A stretch of DNA of 64,000 bases from Taxillus chinensis (GCA_023512835.1 CM042089.1:15013965-15077964); one strand, 5' to 3'; positions 47,444 through 56,818 are shown, counted from the stretch's first letter. Notes: generated by a model not told the origin, from the sequence alone. Translations and numbers: made by a program.

Positions 47444-50400
47444 CTGTCCTAGTCCTTTGGATGTGGAGCTGGACATTGGTATGTTTTGTTTGTATTGCAT
47501 TATGATGGCACATGTAGCATATGCTAGCAGTTCTGATTTCCTTGAATCAGTTACTTTATCCTGTGCTGATTATGAGTTTTTAGTTGATTCTGCTCGGATA
47601 ACTACAACTTCAGCACATACTGCTACATTGGCATTGCAACCATCAGGTAGTCATTCTTGTTTGCTTATACCTAGGTCATAGACTCTGGCACCACTCATCA
47701 CATGACTAGTAATTCTAAACTCTTATCGCCTTTTCAATTTATGGTGCTCACATTATCTCATTCTGTTATCTTTGGTGATGGTTCTCAAACCTCTATTACT
47801 GGAACAAGGACTATGCACTTAAGCTCATCTCTTTCTCTTTCAACCGTGTTTCATTTACCTCACTCCCTATACAATTTATTATCCGTTAGCTCGTTGACTA
47901 AGGCTCTCAATTGTTCTATAACCTTTTCGTTTTCTGATTGTATTTTTCAGGATCTGAAGACTGGACGGATGATTGGTGTGAGAACTAAAGTTAATGGCCT
48001 CTATTACTTTTATTACACAATTCATTTTGATTTTGTTGCCACCATGGTTGCCCGTCGTTCCTCTGATCACCTTTCGGTTGGATTGTCGCTTAAGACGTCT
48101 TTCTCTTAGTAAGCTTCAATTTATGTCACCCTCTATTGCTTCTATTAAGTCTTTTCCTTGTGACACTTGGTAAACACCATCGTGTTTCCTTTCCCTCCCG
48201 TCGGAATAATCGGTGTTATGATCCCTACCTGGTTCCATCTATGTCTCTCGTTGATATCACTTTTCATGAGGATGAATCCTATTATGCTCCTTCCTCCTAT
48301 TGCTAACCTGCTCCTTCGGTTATTTCGTCTCCCGTTCCTCTCGTTGTCTCTTCTCTTGAGTCAACTTCGCTTGATACGAGTCTCCCTCCTTGTGACCGAT
48401 TCACTGGTCACACATATCATCGCCGGCCTCAAGTTCCTGAAGTTCCCCCCACATCAATTGGTGCCTTGTCTTCCGATCCAACTCTTGAAGATAACCTTCT
48501 TATTGCTCAATGTAAAGGTACTCATTTTTGTATTGGTCGCCTTCTTGATCGTTTTGTTTTTTATACTGGTAATGTCTGCTCTCGGTTATCCTATGTCTCA
48601 CTTCGTCTCCACCGTCAAGTTATCACCTTGTTTCTCTCGCTTTTGTTTCTTCTATTTCGTCTTTGGTTGTGCCTCATAGTGTTAGTGAAGCTCTTGATCA
48701 TCTTGGGTGGTGCCAAGCCATGAACGATGAGATGCAGGCTCTTTGTACTAATGCCACCTGGGATCTCACCTGGTTATCCACTAATAAATATGTTGTTGGG
48801 TGTCGATGGATTTTCACTGTGAAGGTCCATCCTGATGGTTCCTTTGAAAGATTAAAGGCTCGCCTGATTGCGTTAAGGGATACACGCAGGTCTATGGTAT
48901 TGACTATGATGATACTTTTTCTCTTGTTGCCAAAATTGTATCCGTTTGGGTGTTTCTTTCCTTAGCTGTTTATTATGGATGGATCCTCTATTAACTTGAT
49001 GTCAAAAATGTCTTTTTCCAAGTTGACTTTGTTGAGAAAGTTTATATGAATCAACTACTTAATTTTGTTGCTTAGGGGGAGGATTTGGTATGTCGTCTTT
49101 GAAAGACTCTTTATGGGTTGAAACAATCTCCACGGGCCTGGTTTGGCCAATTCAGTATGGTTCTTGTTCGCTTCGGTCTTCGGCAATGTGAGATTGATCA
49201 TTTTGTGTTCAGCTTCTCTTTTGCTATTGGATGTGTTCTCTTGGTTATATGTTAATGATATTATTATTACGAGTAGTGACAAGGAAGACATTCAACGTTT
49301 GAAATATTTTCTTCAAACTGAATTTTGCACCAAGGATCTTGCTCGTTTGCGCTATTTCTTAGGGATAGAAGTGGCCTATTTTGATTCCTTTATCTTTTTG
49401 TCACAACGAAAGTATATGATGGATATACTTGATGAGGTTGGATACTTAGGAGTCAAACCTGTTGCTTCTCGTATGTATCCCAATATTCAATTGGACTCAG
49501 AACATGGTAATTTATTATATAATCCTGCTCAATATCGAAGATTAGTTGGTAAGTTAAACTATTTAACAATTACCAGACCCAATATTTCCTTTGTTGTAAG
49601 CATCGTAAGCAAGTTTATGAGTGCTCTTCTCACTACCCATTGGACTGTAGCATTATTGATTGTCAAGTACTTGAAGGGAGCATCAGCCGAGGTCTTTTGT
49701 TTACCAAGTAGGGTAATCTCGATATTCATGATTATTCCCGATGTTGATCGGATGGAATGTCCGATTAATAGAAGATTTGTTATTGGTTCCCGACTTATTG
49801 TGTGTTTCTTGGTGAAAATCTTGTTGCATGGAAAAGTAGAAAATAACATGTGATATCAAGATCTAGTGCAAAGGCTGAATACAGAGCAATGACACATGTA
49901 ATAGGTGAACTAACATAGTTGACAATGTTATTATCAGAAATTGACTTACTCTCTTTACGCGCCTTAGTGTTGTATTGTGATAGTCAGTCTGTTATTTATA
50001 TCACTTCCAATCTGGTATTCCATGAACGGATGAAACATATTAAGGTTAATTGTCATTTTGTATGCGAGAAGTTACGAACAATGAAATTGAGTTCACACAC
50101 ATCCAAACTGATTATTAGCTTACTGATCTCCTTACTAAGTCTTTAAAGGGTACTGTGTACATCAATTTTGTAATAGTTGGGACTATTTGACATATATATT
50201 CCAACTTGAGGGGGAGTATTGGAAAAACAATTAATACATATACCATATTTGGTTTTTGTAATACTATATGTATAAGTCTTTTGACATTATGGAATATATA
50301 GAAAATATTATTTAACCTCTCTTCTCTCTCTCAACAACTCCAATTTAATTAATGGCCTTCTATTGTTAAAATGTAATATCAGTTTTATTGTCAATATCTT

Positions 50401-52622
50401 GTTAATTTGATTTCACCTTTAAATTATCTAAGATATTTTGTTAATATCGTTTATAGATGATTGAAGGTTGTCCACCGTTTCCTGCAATACCAGAAAGTGA
50501 AGTTCCTAAAACTTATGTTGCTAATAAGCGGCCGCCTTTTAGAGCTCCTGCAAAGCATTATGCTCATGGGTTAAAAGAGTGGGTCCTGCAAACCTGCTTG
50601 AGATTCCTTTTATTTATTTATTTATTTATTTTTATATTTGGGTCACTCATCTTTGTTTATGTTGTTTTTTTTTGTTTATAAGAGAAATTGTTTTCCTCCT
50701 TCCCACCCACCTAAATATGCTGGCATGCATACAAATTGTTTACATGAATTCCCAATTTATGTCTCTACCTTTCCACAATAGCTTCTTTGTGAATATAGTC
50801 CTACGTTGAAAATAATAAGGCTCATTAGATCTCGAGGCCTCTCCAACCATTGCTATTTGGTGTTGGAAGATATGTTTTTGGAAGTTTTCAACCGTACAAT
50901 TGGGAATTATTAAGATTGTTTATGTAGCTATTCCCTCGGCTGTGTCCGAGGTTATTTGGACGAAGAGAAATTACTAAATTTTTTAAGGGGTTGATTGGGA
51001 TTCAACGAGTGAATGGAGACTTGTAGGATTTTTTGTTTGATGTAGCGCTTTGTGGTAATTTTCATTATCAGGAAGATGGCGTTTTTTATTTTTTTTTCAC
51101 GTGTTCCTTGTAATTTGTCACTATAGTGGTATTTTTCTTATAAAAAAAATCTTTTATGACGAAAAATAGAATCCTACTCAAGGAACTCTAGGCCTTGCAA
51201 TCCATTAAGTGATTTTTTAGGGCAATTTTCCATTTCCAAGTAGTTTTGAGTTATGTGTTTGCAGCCCCCCAAAAATGGAAGAGAGAACTTTGAGAATGCT
51301 GTTAGATTATGATCAACCTCCTCAAATGCCTAATTGGCAAGAGTGTGAGGCAGTGGTATTCATTTTGTTTTTAAATTCCCTCTAATGAATTTTTATTTAA
51401 TTTCTGTTCTGCTTGTATTATATATCACTTGGCTAATTTGAGACTATGGTCTTATTCTTCGGCTACAGGCTGATTGAAGAATGCTGGACTGCGAAGCCAA
51501 TCGAGAGACCAGCATTTAGTCAAGTAATTCATAGATTGGAAGGGATTAATAAACAGCTTGTTCGTAAGGTGAATGTGCTTTGTCCTTCTTCCTATCTGTT
51601 TTGAGTCCTGTTACATGCATCTAAGGGTGCGTGCAGGGGCACCTCCTTGGCCCTTGCCTGCCATTGGATTGGCTTTAATCTTATTTGCAAGTAGATTTTT
51701 CCATTGTTTTTATGTCCACACAGATGTGCACTCAACACATGGGTGCTTGACCAATTACTTCAAATGGGCCACCAATCAACACAATTTCTAAATCGTGTTG
51801 ATTAGATAACCCAAGAAAAAAGAATCCCTTTTTTCTTGTTTGCTGTAGTTCTCATTAGGACTTTGCATGGTTAGATGACTAGTTTTCTGACTGTTAGACC
51901 GTTGAGATGTCTAGCTGTGGGAAATCAATCCTTTGGATCCTGATTCCTGCTCCCACCTGCTTTCAACATTTCCTCTCATTTTTACTCAGCGTGGCAGGAA
52001 TGAGTTGGGTGGGTCCGTGCAAACAATTTTTCACCCTTTACAAGTTTTACCATTGCAAGAGTTTGGAGTCCGCAGAGAAAAGATGTTCATCGGGGTCTTC
52101 TGAGTTTGACTCGGGAGTCGAGAGATCAAAAGACTACTTCAAGGATCCATGCAAATGGAAACAAGATTGATCTCTTCAACAGCCAATGTGGTCCTCGTAA
52201 ACCACTCCACCTTTAAGTGTAGTACGGGTAGCCATATTGAAAATGGGAGCAAAATGTTGAGGCCATATTGCCAACCTTGACCTTGGGTTGGACGTGGGTC
52301 ACAGTTGCAGCTAATGTGGTCCTCTTAGAGGACTGAATATTTTATCATATTGCTCCAGCCGCTTGAAATAAGGTGTCCCTAAAACTCATATTTTTGAACG
52401 ACCATAATTGAGGTTTTGGCTGTTGGTGCCCCAACTTAATTTTAGTGCTTCAATTTTTGTTTGACAAGATGGATTATAGTTGTGATTTTGTAGTGTTTAC
52501 AAATGCTCCTGAACTGTATATTTCAGGTTAAATCAGTTAAATGTTTCAAGAATCTCGAGGCATTGCTAAAGAAAGGACGACCCAATTCGAGGAGCACTTC
52601 TTCTCGCTCTGCGTTCTTATGA
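24450..52622 (+). CDS. ILK5: Integrin-linked kinase-like / Raf-like ankyrin protein kinase (whole locus, partially duplicated)
   Basis: Twelve exons on the plus strand give a 458-residue protein; Arabidopsis AT4G18950 (ILK5, also BHP) is about that length and is the closest relative I recognise. Exons 1-5 are present twice, exons 6-12 once. Domains: acidic N-terminus (1-45), ankyrin repeats (about 46-136, e.g. ERTALHVAACQGLTDVVELL), linker, then kinase domain (about 165-425) with the VAVK lysine at 184, HRDLEP at 279-284, DFG at 299-301 and APE at 329-331. The glycine loop is degenerate (ITKGTF) and the usual lysine after HRD is Glu283, as in ILK relatives. Arabidopsis members act in MAPK and blue-light/stomatal signalling; the same role here is inferred. 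The 5' duplication makes the expressed structure uncertain. Confidence 0.88.
24964..25003 (+). repeat. (TTA)n microsatellite in ILK5 intron 1, copy 1
   Basis: About 13 ATT/TTA units with one TTG interruption. The same array is at about 34155-34196 in copy 2. The poly-leucine frame it creates is not a gene. Confidence 0.9.
26949..26987 (+). repeat. Perfect 17-bp hairpin in intron 5, copy 1
   Basis: Arms attaggatgtgtcttat and ataagacacatcctaat are perfect reverse complements around a 5-base loop. It lies 35 bases after the exon 5 donor and is duplicated exactly at 36137-36175. It could be a small palindromic insertion; intron RNA would fold here. Confidence 0.85.
27250..27845 (-). mobile_element. 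LINE retrotransposon 3' fragment, copy 1
   Basis: Minus-strand translation gives, in broken frames, RWNYFHRVLEVSTPAAWRLP followed by LWQRVCLWSADALLQRHKG. Further down is a motif resembling the FWVLWKERN signature near the C-terminus of plant LINE polyproteins. Stops are frequent. It is in antisense orientation within ILK5 intron 5. The family call rests on these eroded motifs only. Confidence 0.45.
27953..31177 (-). mobile_element. hAT DNA transposon in intron 5, copy 1
   Basis: The left end gttattaaaggcgcaaggca and the reverse complement of the right end, gttattaaaggcacgcctag, form terminal inverted repeats with the AAAGGCxxGCC...GGC composition common in plant hAT elements. The interior encodes a broken BED/DUF659 transposase on the minus strand. 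I could not match an 8-bp target duplication with certainty. The element lies antisense to ILK5. Confidence 0.75.
28600..30480 (-). pseudogene. hAT transposase, copy 1 (broken)
   Basis: On the minus strand: a BED-type zinc finger near 30330-30430 (CNFCSKVTNEGIY...H...C), then an acidic linker (30111-30299). The frame 29558-30088 (176 residues) reads YNAGIPFNTVIYDSFK, HRDEWSKNECSIMFDGWKD, RTLINFLVNCPKGTMFIKSI, matching the DUF659 domain. Next come LYWSPCVAHCIDLMLED and TRFATAFLTLESI (29126-29437), and PPMEYIYEAMDKAKEAI (28816-29031), matching the catalytic and C-terminal parts. Transposase cuts and pastes the element. Stops and intervening AT-rich pieces (possibly introns) break the frame. Confidence 0.8.
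31198..31376 (+). repeat. GC-rich 164-bp segment between exact 15-bp direct repeats, copy 1
   Basis: atataggttgaggca occurs at 31198-31212 and 31362-31376. Between them lies a GC-rich segment (accccaaggtggcgccgccg region) unlike the AT-rich surroundings. The pattern fits a small insertion with a long target duplication, or a short tandem duplication. Confidence 0.6.
32031..33003 (+). mobile_element. Ty3/gypsy remnant (LTR piece, gag knuckle, protease), copy 1
   Basis: TGTTGAGACCACACATCTC at 32031 starts a roughly 155-bp piece homologous to the LTR at 42399. It is followed by a zinc-knuckle remnant (CFKCGKKWSKN, near 32415-32450) and a protease-like frame (32477-32716: ISLDLLAGIGKYEVSMLVNSSSFHNFINVDIVKK). 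In chromovirus-type proteases the motif is LIDSGSTHNFI; here it is LVNSSSFHNFI, so the catalytic Asp is lost. The unit-1 duplication breakpoint cuts the element at 33003. Confidence 0.7.
33643..36102 (+). CDS. ILK5: ILK5 exons 1-5, copy 2 (exon 1 frameshifted)
   Basis: Exons: 33643-33975 (333 bp), 34876-34950, 35041-35136, 35728-35813 and 35982-36102, the same sizes as copy 1. In exon 1 an extra G in the GAGGGG run near 33716-33719 shifts the frame and brings TGA at 33766-33768 (codon 42). A missing G near 33801-33805 then restores the frame, so the ankyrin part is readable from about 33808. Exons 2-5 look intact. This copy is directly upstream of exons 6-12. If the indels are real, its own first exon is null unless translation starts internally (e.g. 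the Met at 33785 or later). Confidence 0.85.
36137..36175 (+). repeat. Perfect 17-bp hairpin in intron 5, copy 2
   Basis: Identical to the hairpin at 26949-26987: arms attaggatgtgtcttat and ataagacacatcctaat, 5-base loop. Confidence 0.85.
36440..37030 (-). mobile_element. LINE retrotransposon 3' fragment, copy 2
   Basis: Second copy of the eroded LINE fragment, carried by the tandem duplication. It differs by small indels (e.g. extra c in cccc near 36760 and in cttcct near 36965) that further change its frames. Confidence 0.45.
37143..40364 (-). mobile_element. hAT DNA transposon in intron 5, copy 2
   Basis: Second copy of the hAT element, duplicated with the locus rather than by transposition: flanking sequence is the same on both sides. 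Ends as in copy 1 (gttattaaaggcgcaaggca; right end ...cctttaataac). Confidence 0.75.
37790..39670 (-). pseudogene. hAT transposase, copy 2 (broken)
   Basis: Same domain order as copy 1 (BED finger, acidic linker, DUF659, C-terminal part). The DUF659 frame that is continuous in copy 1 (29558-30088) is split here near 39077 by an indel (actcaacaaagaacc against actcaacagcaacc), giving frames 38745-39224 and 39073-39276. Confidence 0.8.
41227..42398 (+). mobile_element. Ty3/gypsy remnant, copy 2, continuing to its 3' end
   Basis: Repeats the LTR piece (41227-41380), knuckle and mutated protease (41672-41911) of copy 1. It then runs past the duplication end (42198) into a pol C-terminal-like frame (...GQTDKMVECFSKFFLVDKSNLEG) and a purine-rich gggtgggagaa tract just before an LTR at 42399. 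RT and integrase are missing, so the element is internally deleted. It lies in the same direction as ILK5. Confidence 0.7.
42399..43022 (+). repeat. 3' LTR of the gypsy remnant
   Basis: It starts TGTTGAGATCACACATTTATC directly after a polypurine tract. The first 150 bases match the truncated 5' LTR pieces at 32031 and 41227. A TATATAAGG box lies near 42725. It plausibly ends ...ATCACCAACA at 43022, forming a TGTTG/CAACA terminal inverted pair; this right end is an inference. Confidence 0.6.
43023..44703 (+). other. Rest of ILK5 intron 5
   Basis: AT-rich intronic sequence. No coding frame recognised. It contains a perfect 23-bp palindrome (cttcaacatgt-t-acatgttgaag) at 43297-43319 and a GC-richer patch near 43980-44200 (gggtctgggcgaggcag) that may be a transposon scrap. 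Exon 6 follows the cag acceptor at 44701-44703. Confidence 0.6.
44704..46338 (+). CDS. ILK5: ILK5 exons 6-9 (kinase core)
   Basis: Exons: 44704-44783 (80 bp), 45344-45406 (63), 45536-45654 (119) and 46253-46338 (86), phases joining exactly to exon 5 and exon 10. They encode residues 238-353: GDLRAFMKQKGALKPTTT, RGMNYLHEHKPEAIIHRDLE, the NILLDD and VADFGVSKLL segments, and RYVAPEVFRNEEYDTKVDVF. HRD (279-281), DFG (299-301) and APE (329-331) are present, but Glu283 replaces the lysine of HRDxKxxN, as in Arabidopsis ILK proteins. The exon 8/9 junction makes Trp325 where relatives have Cys before RY(I/V)APE; that is worth checking against transcripts. Confidence 0.9.
46481..46615 (+). repeat. Left LTR of intron 9 Copia (135 bp)
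   Basis: TATTGAAAAAACAATTAATA to ...TTTTAATA, ending directly at the PBS. Compared with the right LTR it holds about 15 extra bases (agtgtgttattat region) and several substitutions, so the insertion is not very recent. Confidence 0.88.
47409..47442. repeat. (AT)n microsatellite
   Basis: Seventeen AT dinucleotides inside the Copia element, between the unrecognised 5' region and the protease. Confidence 0.95.
47670..50146 (+). pseudogene. Copia pol remnants (protease, RT, RNase H)
   Basis: Protease: DSGTTHHMT at about 47680-47710, continuing in 47702-48109. Integrase is mostly missing. RT: MQALCTNATWDL...CRWIFTVKVHPDGSFE (48720-48860), LKQSPRAWFG (49118-49147), then the long frame 49143-49853 with the catalytic box mutated to YVND (49248-49259; first Asp to Asn), LKYFLQTEFCTKDLARLRYF, SQRKYMMDILDEVG, YRRLVGKLNYLTITRPNISF. 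RNase H: VLYCDSQSVIYI (49950-50000). Several stops and frameshifts plus the YVND change make it inactive. Confidence 0.88.
50218..50336 (+). repeat. Right LTR of intron 9 Copia (119 bp)
   Basis: TATTGGAAAAACAATTAATA to ...CTCTCTCAACA, followed by the actcc target duplication. Confidence 0.88.
50457..52622 (+). CDS. ILK5: ILK5 exons 10-12 (kinase C-lobe and tail)
   Basis: Exons: 50457-50578 (122 bp; MIEGCPPFPAIPESEVPKTY...HGLKE), 51469-51568 (100 bp; LIEECWTAKPIERPAFSQVI) and 52527-52622 (96 bp; VKSVKCFKNLEALLKKGRP, ending ...SAFL and TGA at 52620-52622). LIEECW...K/RPxF is the subdomain XI motif ending the kinase fold. The tail with CFKNLE followed by a Ser-rich end matches the layout of AT4G18950. 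Phases connect exactly to exon 9. Between exons 10 and 11 an exon-like stretch (51266-51349) is skipped because relatives join GLK directly to LIEECW. Confidence 0.9.
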
Positions 52623-52957
52623 TCATTTGTTGCCTTCGGAAATTGCAGAATCAAAGGAGAAAAAAACTATTGTCATATATTTATATAATTTTCCCTTCCG
52701 GAGGCTTTTTGCATGAGTTTTTGGGAGTATCTTATGGAACGTGGGTTTTGGAAAGCTCTCTGGTTATGTTGGAAAATTCTGTACATTTTGGAAGCCTGGA
52801 AGAGGCGACATTTACAGTAGTCCTGCTATCATAAGGGGCCGTGTATCACAGCCTATGTACAATGTACATTAGAAGGCTCATATAATGAATTCATTTTTTT
52901 TTTGGTCACGAATGCTTATTCCTTATTTGATGGTGGTTGTAACGTGGTGTGTGAAAG
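52623..52957 (+). other. ILK5 3' UTR and downstream flank
   Basis: The sequence after the stop codon, with AT-rich stretches such as catataatgaattcatttttt (about 52880), could supply polyadenylation signals. The site is not determinable by eye. Frame 52541-52834 is a shadow of exon 12 plus the UTR. Confidence 0.4.
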
Positions 52958-53425
52958 TAGGATGTAAAACGGGCCGGTCCGGTTTGGCCCGTGACGGAGT
53001 GGATCTAAATGGGCAACTCGTTTAGGTCCGCGTTTTAAACGTATTGGACAAAGCTCGGTTTGGCTGGCAGATGATCTCAGGGGCTCACAGGTTGGGCTTT
53101 TTTTTTGTTTTTTGTTTTTATTTTTAAAAAAAAATTAAAAAAAATTAATATAATTTTATTAAATTAATATTATTTTAATTTTATTTTATAATTATTTGTA
53201 TATGAAATTTAATTATTCAATTAAAATTATAATATATATATATAATTTTAAGGTATTTAGAGATAAAAAAATAAAAATAAAAAATAAAAAACTTGAGGGC
53301 TAGCCCATAGCTTGCATGGGTTGTGCCTAAATAGAGCGGGTCTAAACGGGCTAGTTTGTTTAGGTTCGTGTTTTAAACGGACCGAGTTTTGATCGGTCCG
53401 GGCCGTCTCAAGTTTTACACTCTTA
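52958..53425. mobile_element. Non-autonomous hAT-type element (468 bp)
   Basis: Termini taggatgtaaaacgggccgg and (reverse complement of the right end) taagagtgtaaaacttgaga are inverted repeats, followed inward by paired GGGCCGG/CCGGGCC motifs. An 8-bp duplication flanks it with one mismatch: tgtgaaag (52950-52957) and tgtgaaaa (53426-53433). 8-bp duplications and this GC-rich end signature are typical of plant hAT MITEs. No coding capacity. Confidence 0.78.
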
Positions 53426-53433
53426 TGTGAAAA

Positions 53434-54328
53434 ATATTTGATCATTAAGAACATAAATAATTTTCAGAATATTAGTGATTTTTATTATTATTATTATTAT
53501 TATTCTGAATTACTTGTTGTTAATGTTGAATTATAAGTAAATCTCAACCTTAAACTATCTAGTTTGTCCAAAGTAATAATAATAATAATAATAAACTTTT
53601 GGATTTCCTTTATATATTTTCTCCGCCTCTTTTTTAAATAGTGATAATTTTGATTTTTGTCTTAATTAAAAATACTTTTAATGTTTGTGGGTTATCGATA
53701 GTGATTTTTTAATTAATGTTTACTTACAATATTAAACACTTTATGGCCTTATTAGATTATTACTATTTATCTTTGCTTCAATATTTTTTTGTTAAATTTA
53801 GTTTAGTCAATAAAAATTATTTTTGACTAGTTTAATTATTTATTTTTTAGTATTTATATTTATTTAAATATTATTTTTTTATTTAAATATTATTTCATCT
53901 AACATAATGGATAAAAGACAATAATGTGAGAATAGACAAAAGACAATAATGTAAAGTCATGGCGATTTCGGTGTTGGTTTTCAAACCAAAATAAAACATA
54001 TGAAAGGTGTATAAGTGTTGGATTTTATTTTATTTGGGTTGGATATATTCTATCAAATTTAATTTCTTTCATTTCATTCTTATTTGTTGTAAAATCTTGT
54101 AGGATAAAAGAGCTATGAGCGCTTAGCCAAAAAATGCCTAATTTTAACGATTCATTCAAACGCCAAAGAGCTATAGGCGATAAAAAAATTAAATTTGAGA
54201 ATCAACGCCTCCGATCGCACTTAATTCTGAAGTCAAAAAAATAAGTTATAATCAAAATAGTGTTTGAATTGCTAACGACGGTCAAATGATAATTGATCTT
54301 CAAAATAGCACTCCGGATCAGGTCACGA
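53434..54328. other. AT-rich spacer with short microsatellites
   Basis: (ATT)n at about 53481-53504 and (TAA)n at about 53573-53593 within very AT-rich DNA. No gene or clear element recognised. Confidence 0.65.
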
Positions 54329-54352
54329 ACCTCCTCAAATGCCTAATTGGCA

Positions 54353-54842
54353 ATTTTTAGGGCAATTTTCCATTTCCAAGTAGTTTTGAGTTATGTGTTT
54401 GCAGCCCCCAAAAATGGAAGAGAGAACTTTGAGAATGCTGTTAGATTATGATCAACCTCCTCAAATGCCTAATTGGCAAGAGTGTGAGGCAGTGGTATTC
54501 ATTTTGTTTTTAAATTCCCTCTAATGAATTATTTATTTAATTTATGTTCTGATTGTATTATATATCACTTGGCTAATTTGAGACTATGGTTTTATTCTTC
54601 GGCGGCTATAGGCTGATTGAAGAATGCTGGATTGCGAAGCCAATCGAGAGACCAGCATTTAGTCAAGTAATTCATAGATTGGAAGGGATTAATAAATAAC
54701 TTTTCGTAAGGTGAATGTGCTTTGTCCTTCTTCCTATCTGTTTTGAGTCCTATTACATGCATCTAAGGGTGTGTGTAGGGGCACCTCCTTGGCCCTTGCC
54801 TATCATTGGATTGGCTTTAATCTTATTTGCAAGTAGATTTTT
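54353..54842 (+). pseudogene. Duplicated ILK5 exon 11 region
   Basis: About 490 bp repeats 51213-51700, including the exon-like segment, its following intron and exon 11. The exon 11 copy keeps LIEECW and the following coding sequence but has CAG to TAA (stop) near its 3' end, and a base missing in the LVRK part. Just before it, 54329-54352 is an extra partial copy of its own internal sequence (acctcctcaaatgcctaatt), indicating a complex copying event. No other ILK5 exons follow. Confidence 0.88.
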
Positions 54843-54844
54843 TA

Positions 54845-55803
54845 GAATTACGAAAGAACATTGGGCCAACCGTTGTTGGTAGCCGCAGTCGATGAGTTTT
54901 GATGGTGCAGTCGCGCAGACAGGTGGCCGCGGCCGGCGTAGTGATTTTCACCTGTTTTTGCCTTTTCATTTATGTTTCGCTTCAGATGCATTGGGGGACC
55001 TTGTGTGGACTTTAGGGGCTATTACCCTAGTGTTTTAGAAACGTTTAGTCGTATTACGATGTTGGTTAGTTCGTTGTAGGTGTGTTTAGATTTGTGTTTG
55101 AAGGAGGTTAGAACTTATATTTGAGGTTCTTTGTTGGGGTTCCAGTGGGAAATCTGGTATAGGGGAAACATGATGTTCTCTGCTATGAATTGTTTGAGAT
55201 AGTTTTGGGCTTAAGAGAGTTTATAAGGTGCCATTTGGCACTGTGAGAGCCTAGTGAGGCTGTGTGACAAAACCTTCATGGTTTGTTTAATGCCATGGTT
55301 AGGCCATAAGGGCTAAGGTGCTAGGGGCGCGATGAGGGTGGTTGCGACTGCGAGAGCCCCATGGTTTGTTAGTTTGATGTTATGGTCATCTTGTACATAT
55401 GTATATGTACTGTATGGGACCTTTAGGTATGTTGTGATATGCTATGCTATGCTTCCGGTGTACCTGTGTGATATGTGGGGCCACTAGGTCCATGTGATAT
55501 GATTTGCTAGTGCCAAGTGGTATATTCGGTGGTTGAGCTTGAGTTAAATTGAGCACTATGCGAATGTACCCTTATGTGGGTGTGACGGGTTTAAGGCCCC
55601 TACGACCGTGATGTATTTTATTGGGTGAGGCTACAACCTCGATGAGCACTTGATGAGTTCCTGTTATATTGTTTAATCTTGCTAAGGAGCACGGACAAGC
55701 TATGTTGATGTGGACAGGCTGCGTCTTGAGTTGTGGATCCTATTGAGAATCATGGATAAACTATCCCGATGTGGACAGGTTGTGTCTTGATGTGTTGTAG
55801 ATC
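54845..55803 (+). repeat. Gypsy LTR fragment
   Basis: Shares gatgtggacaggttg and ggatcctrttgagratcrt motifs with the LTR at 20760-22777 (there near 22200-22260). It is cut on the left by the end of the exon 11 duplication and on the right by the large LTR element starting near 55804. Confidence 0.55.
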
Positions 55804-56773
55804 GCGAGGTCCCCACGCCCACACCCGAGGGGTAGGGGGAATTTGTGGCCAACCCAATCTTATACAACTCCACAATGGGGGTAGAATTGTAATTCTAATG
55901 GTCTAATAAAATATTTAAGCAAGGAAACACGTATAACTGTGTAGTTAACATTACTAAAATCAATCAACCCCCATGATAAAGCATAACAAAGTTAACCAAT
56001 TAGGTTTATACAACTACCATGAACTCAAGTCTAGGAAATAAAATAATAAACAATAAATAGGGTCCATAGAATATCCTACACAAAGATGTCCCGACCTGCT
56101 CCGCTATGGCTCCAACAACTACTCTTTACAACCTGTAGGAAATAGAAATAAAATAGGGTGAGCACGAGTACCCCGTAGGTAATCCCTATCTCCACTATCC
56201 TATTTCATAAATTCCTATGTCTATATGATCAGTGTATGCCTGTGCCAGTGTAGTGTCACGTTCTATCACAATGAAATTTCTTTAAATCACAAATAAAACA
56301 TTACATCACATTTTAATCATTAATGGTTCACACCGGTAACCCTACCATCCAAGGAATTCTTGCTACCTACTCAGAATTCAAATCACATATGCGACCTGGG
56401 TTACTAGCCACATATTGGACCTTCTCTGACCTCTTGCCAGCCCTATGTGAGACCCGCAGTTAACCCAACCAACTTCACCACCAATTCCACACATATAAAT
56501 AAATAAACAAAATTTTCACAGTAGTTAGCATCCTAACATTACATAATATTTAAATTGCTAAACCAAAATTGACGTGTCACATTTGATAACTATACCGCTA
56601 GACGGATAATAGCTAGCTTAAACAATATTAATTTAATTAACTAACAAAATTCAGCTCAAGCAATATCTACATTAATAACAAATAATATAGGCCTAAAAAT
56701 CTTTAAATTAATAACTAACACTAATGAATCCAAATAAGACTTATAATATCTTAAACCAGTAATTTAAATCTCG

Positions 56774-56818
<45 letters not shown>

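Larger units (their letters stand above)
46481..50336 (+). mobile_element. Complete short-LTR Copia element in ILK5 intron 9 (3,856 bp)
   Basis: LTRs at 46481-46615 and 50218-50336 are flanked by a perfect 5-bp target duplication, actcc (46476-46480 and 50337-50341). The PBS TGGTATCAGAGCC (initiator tRNA-Met type) follows the left LTR directly at 46616, and a purine tract (gagggggag) precedes the right LTR. Both LTRs begin TATTG instead of TGTTG. Inside are protease, RT and RNase H remnants; gag is not recognisable and integrase is largely deleted. It is in the same direction as ILK5. Short LTRs suggest the Ale/Retrofit group, tentatively. Confidence 0.92.
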
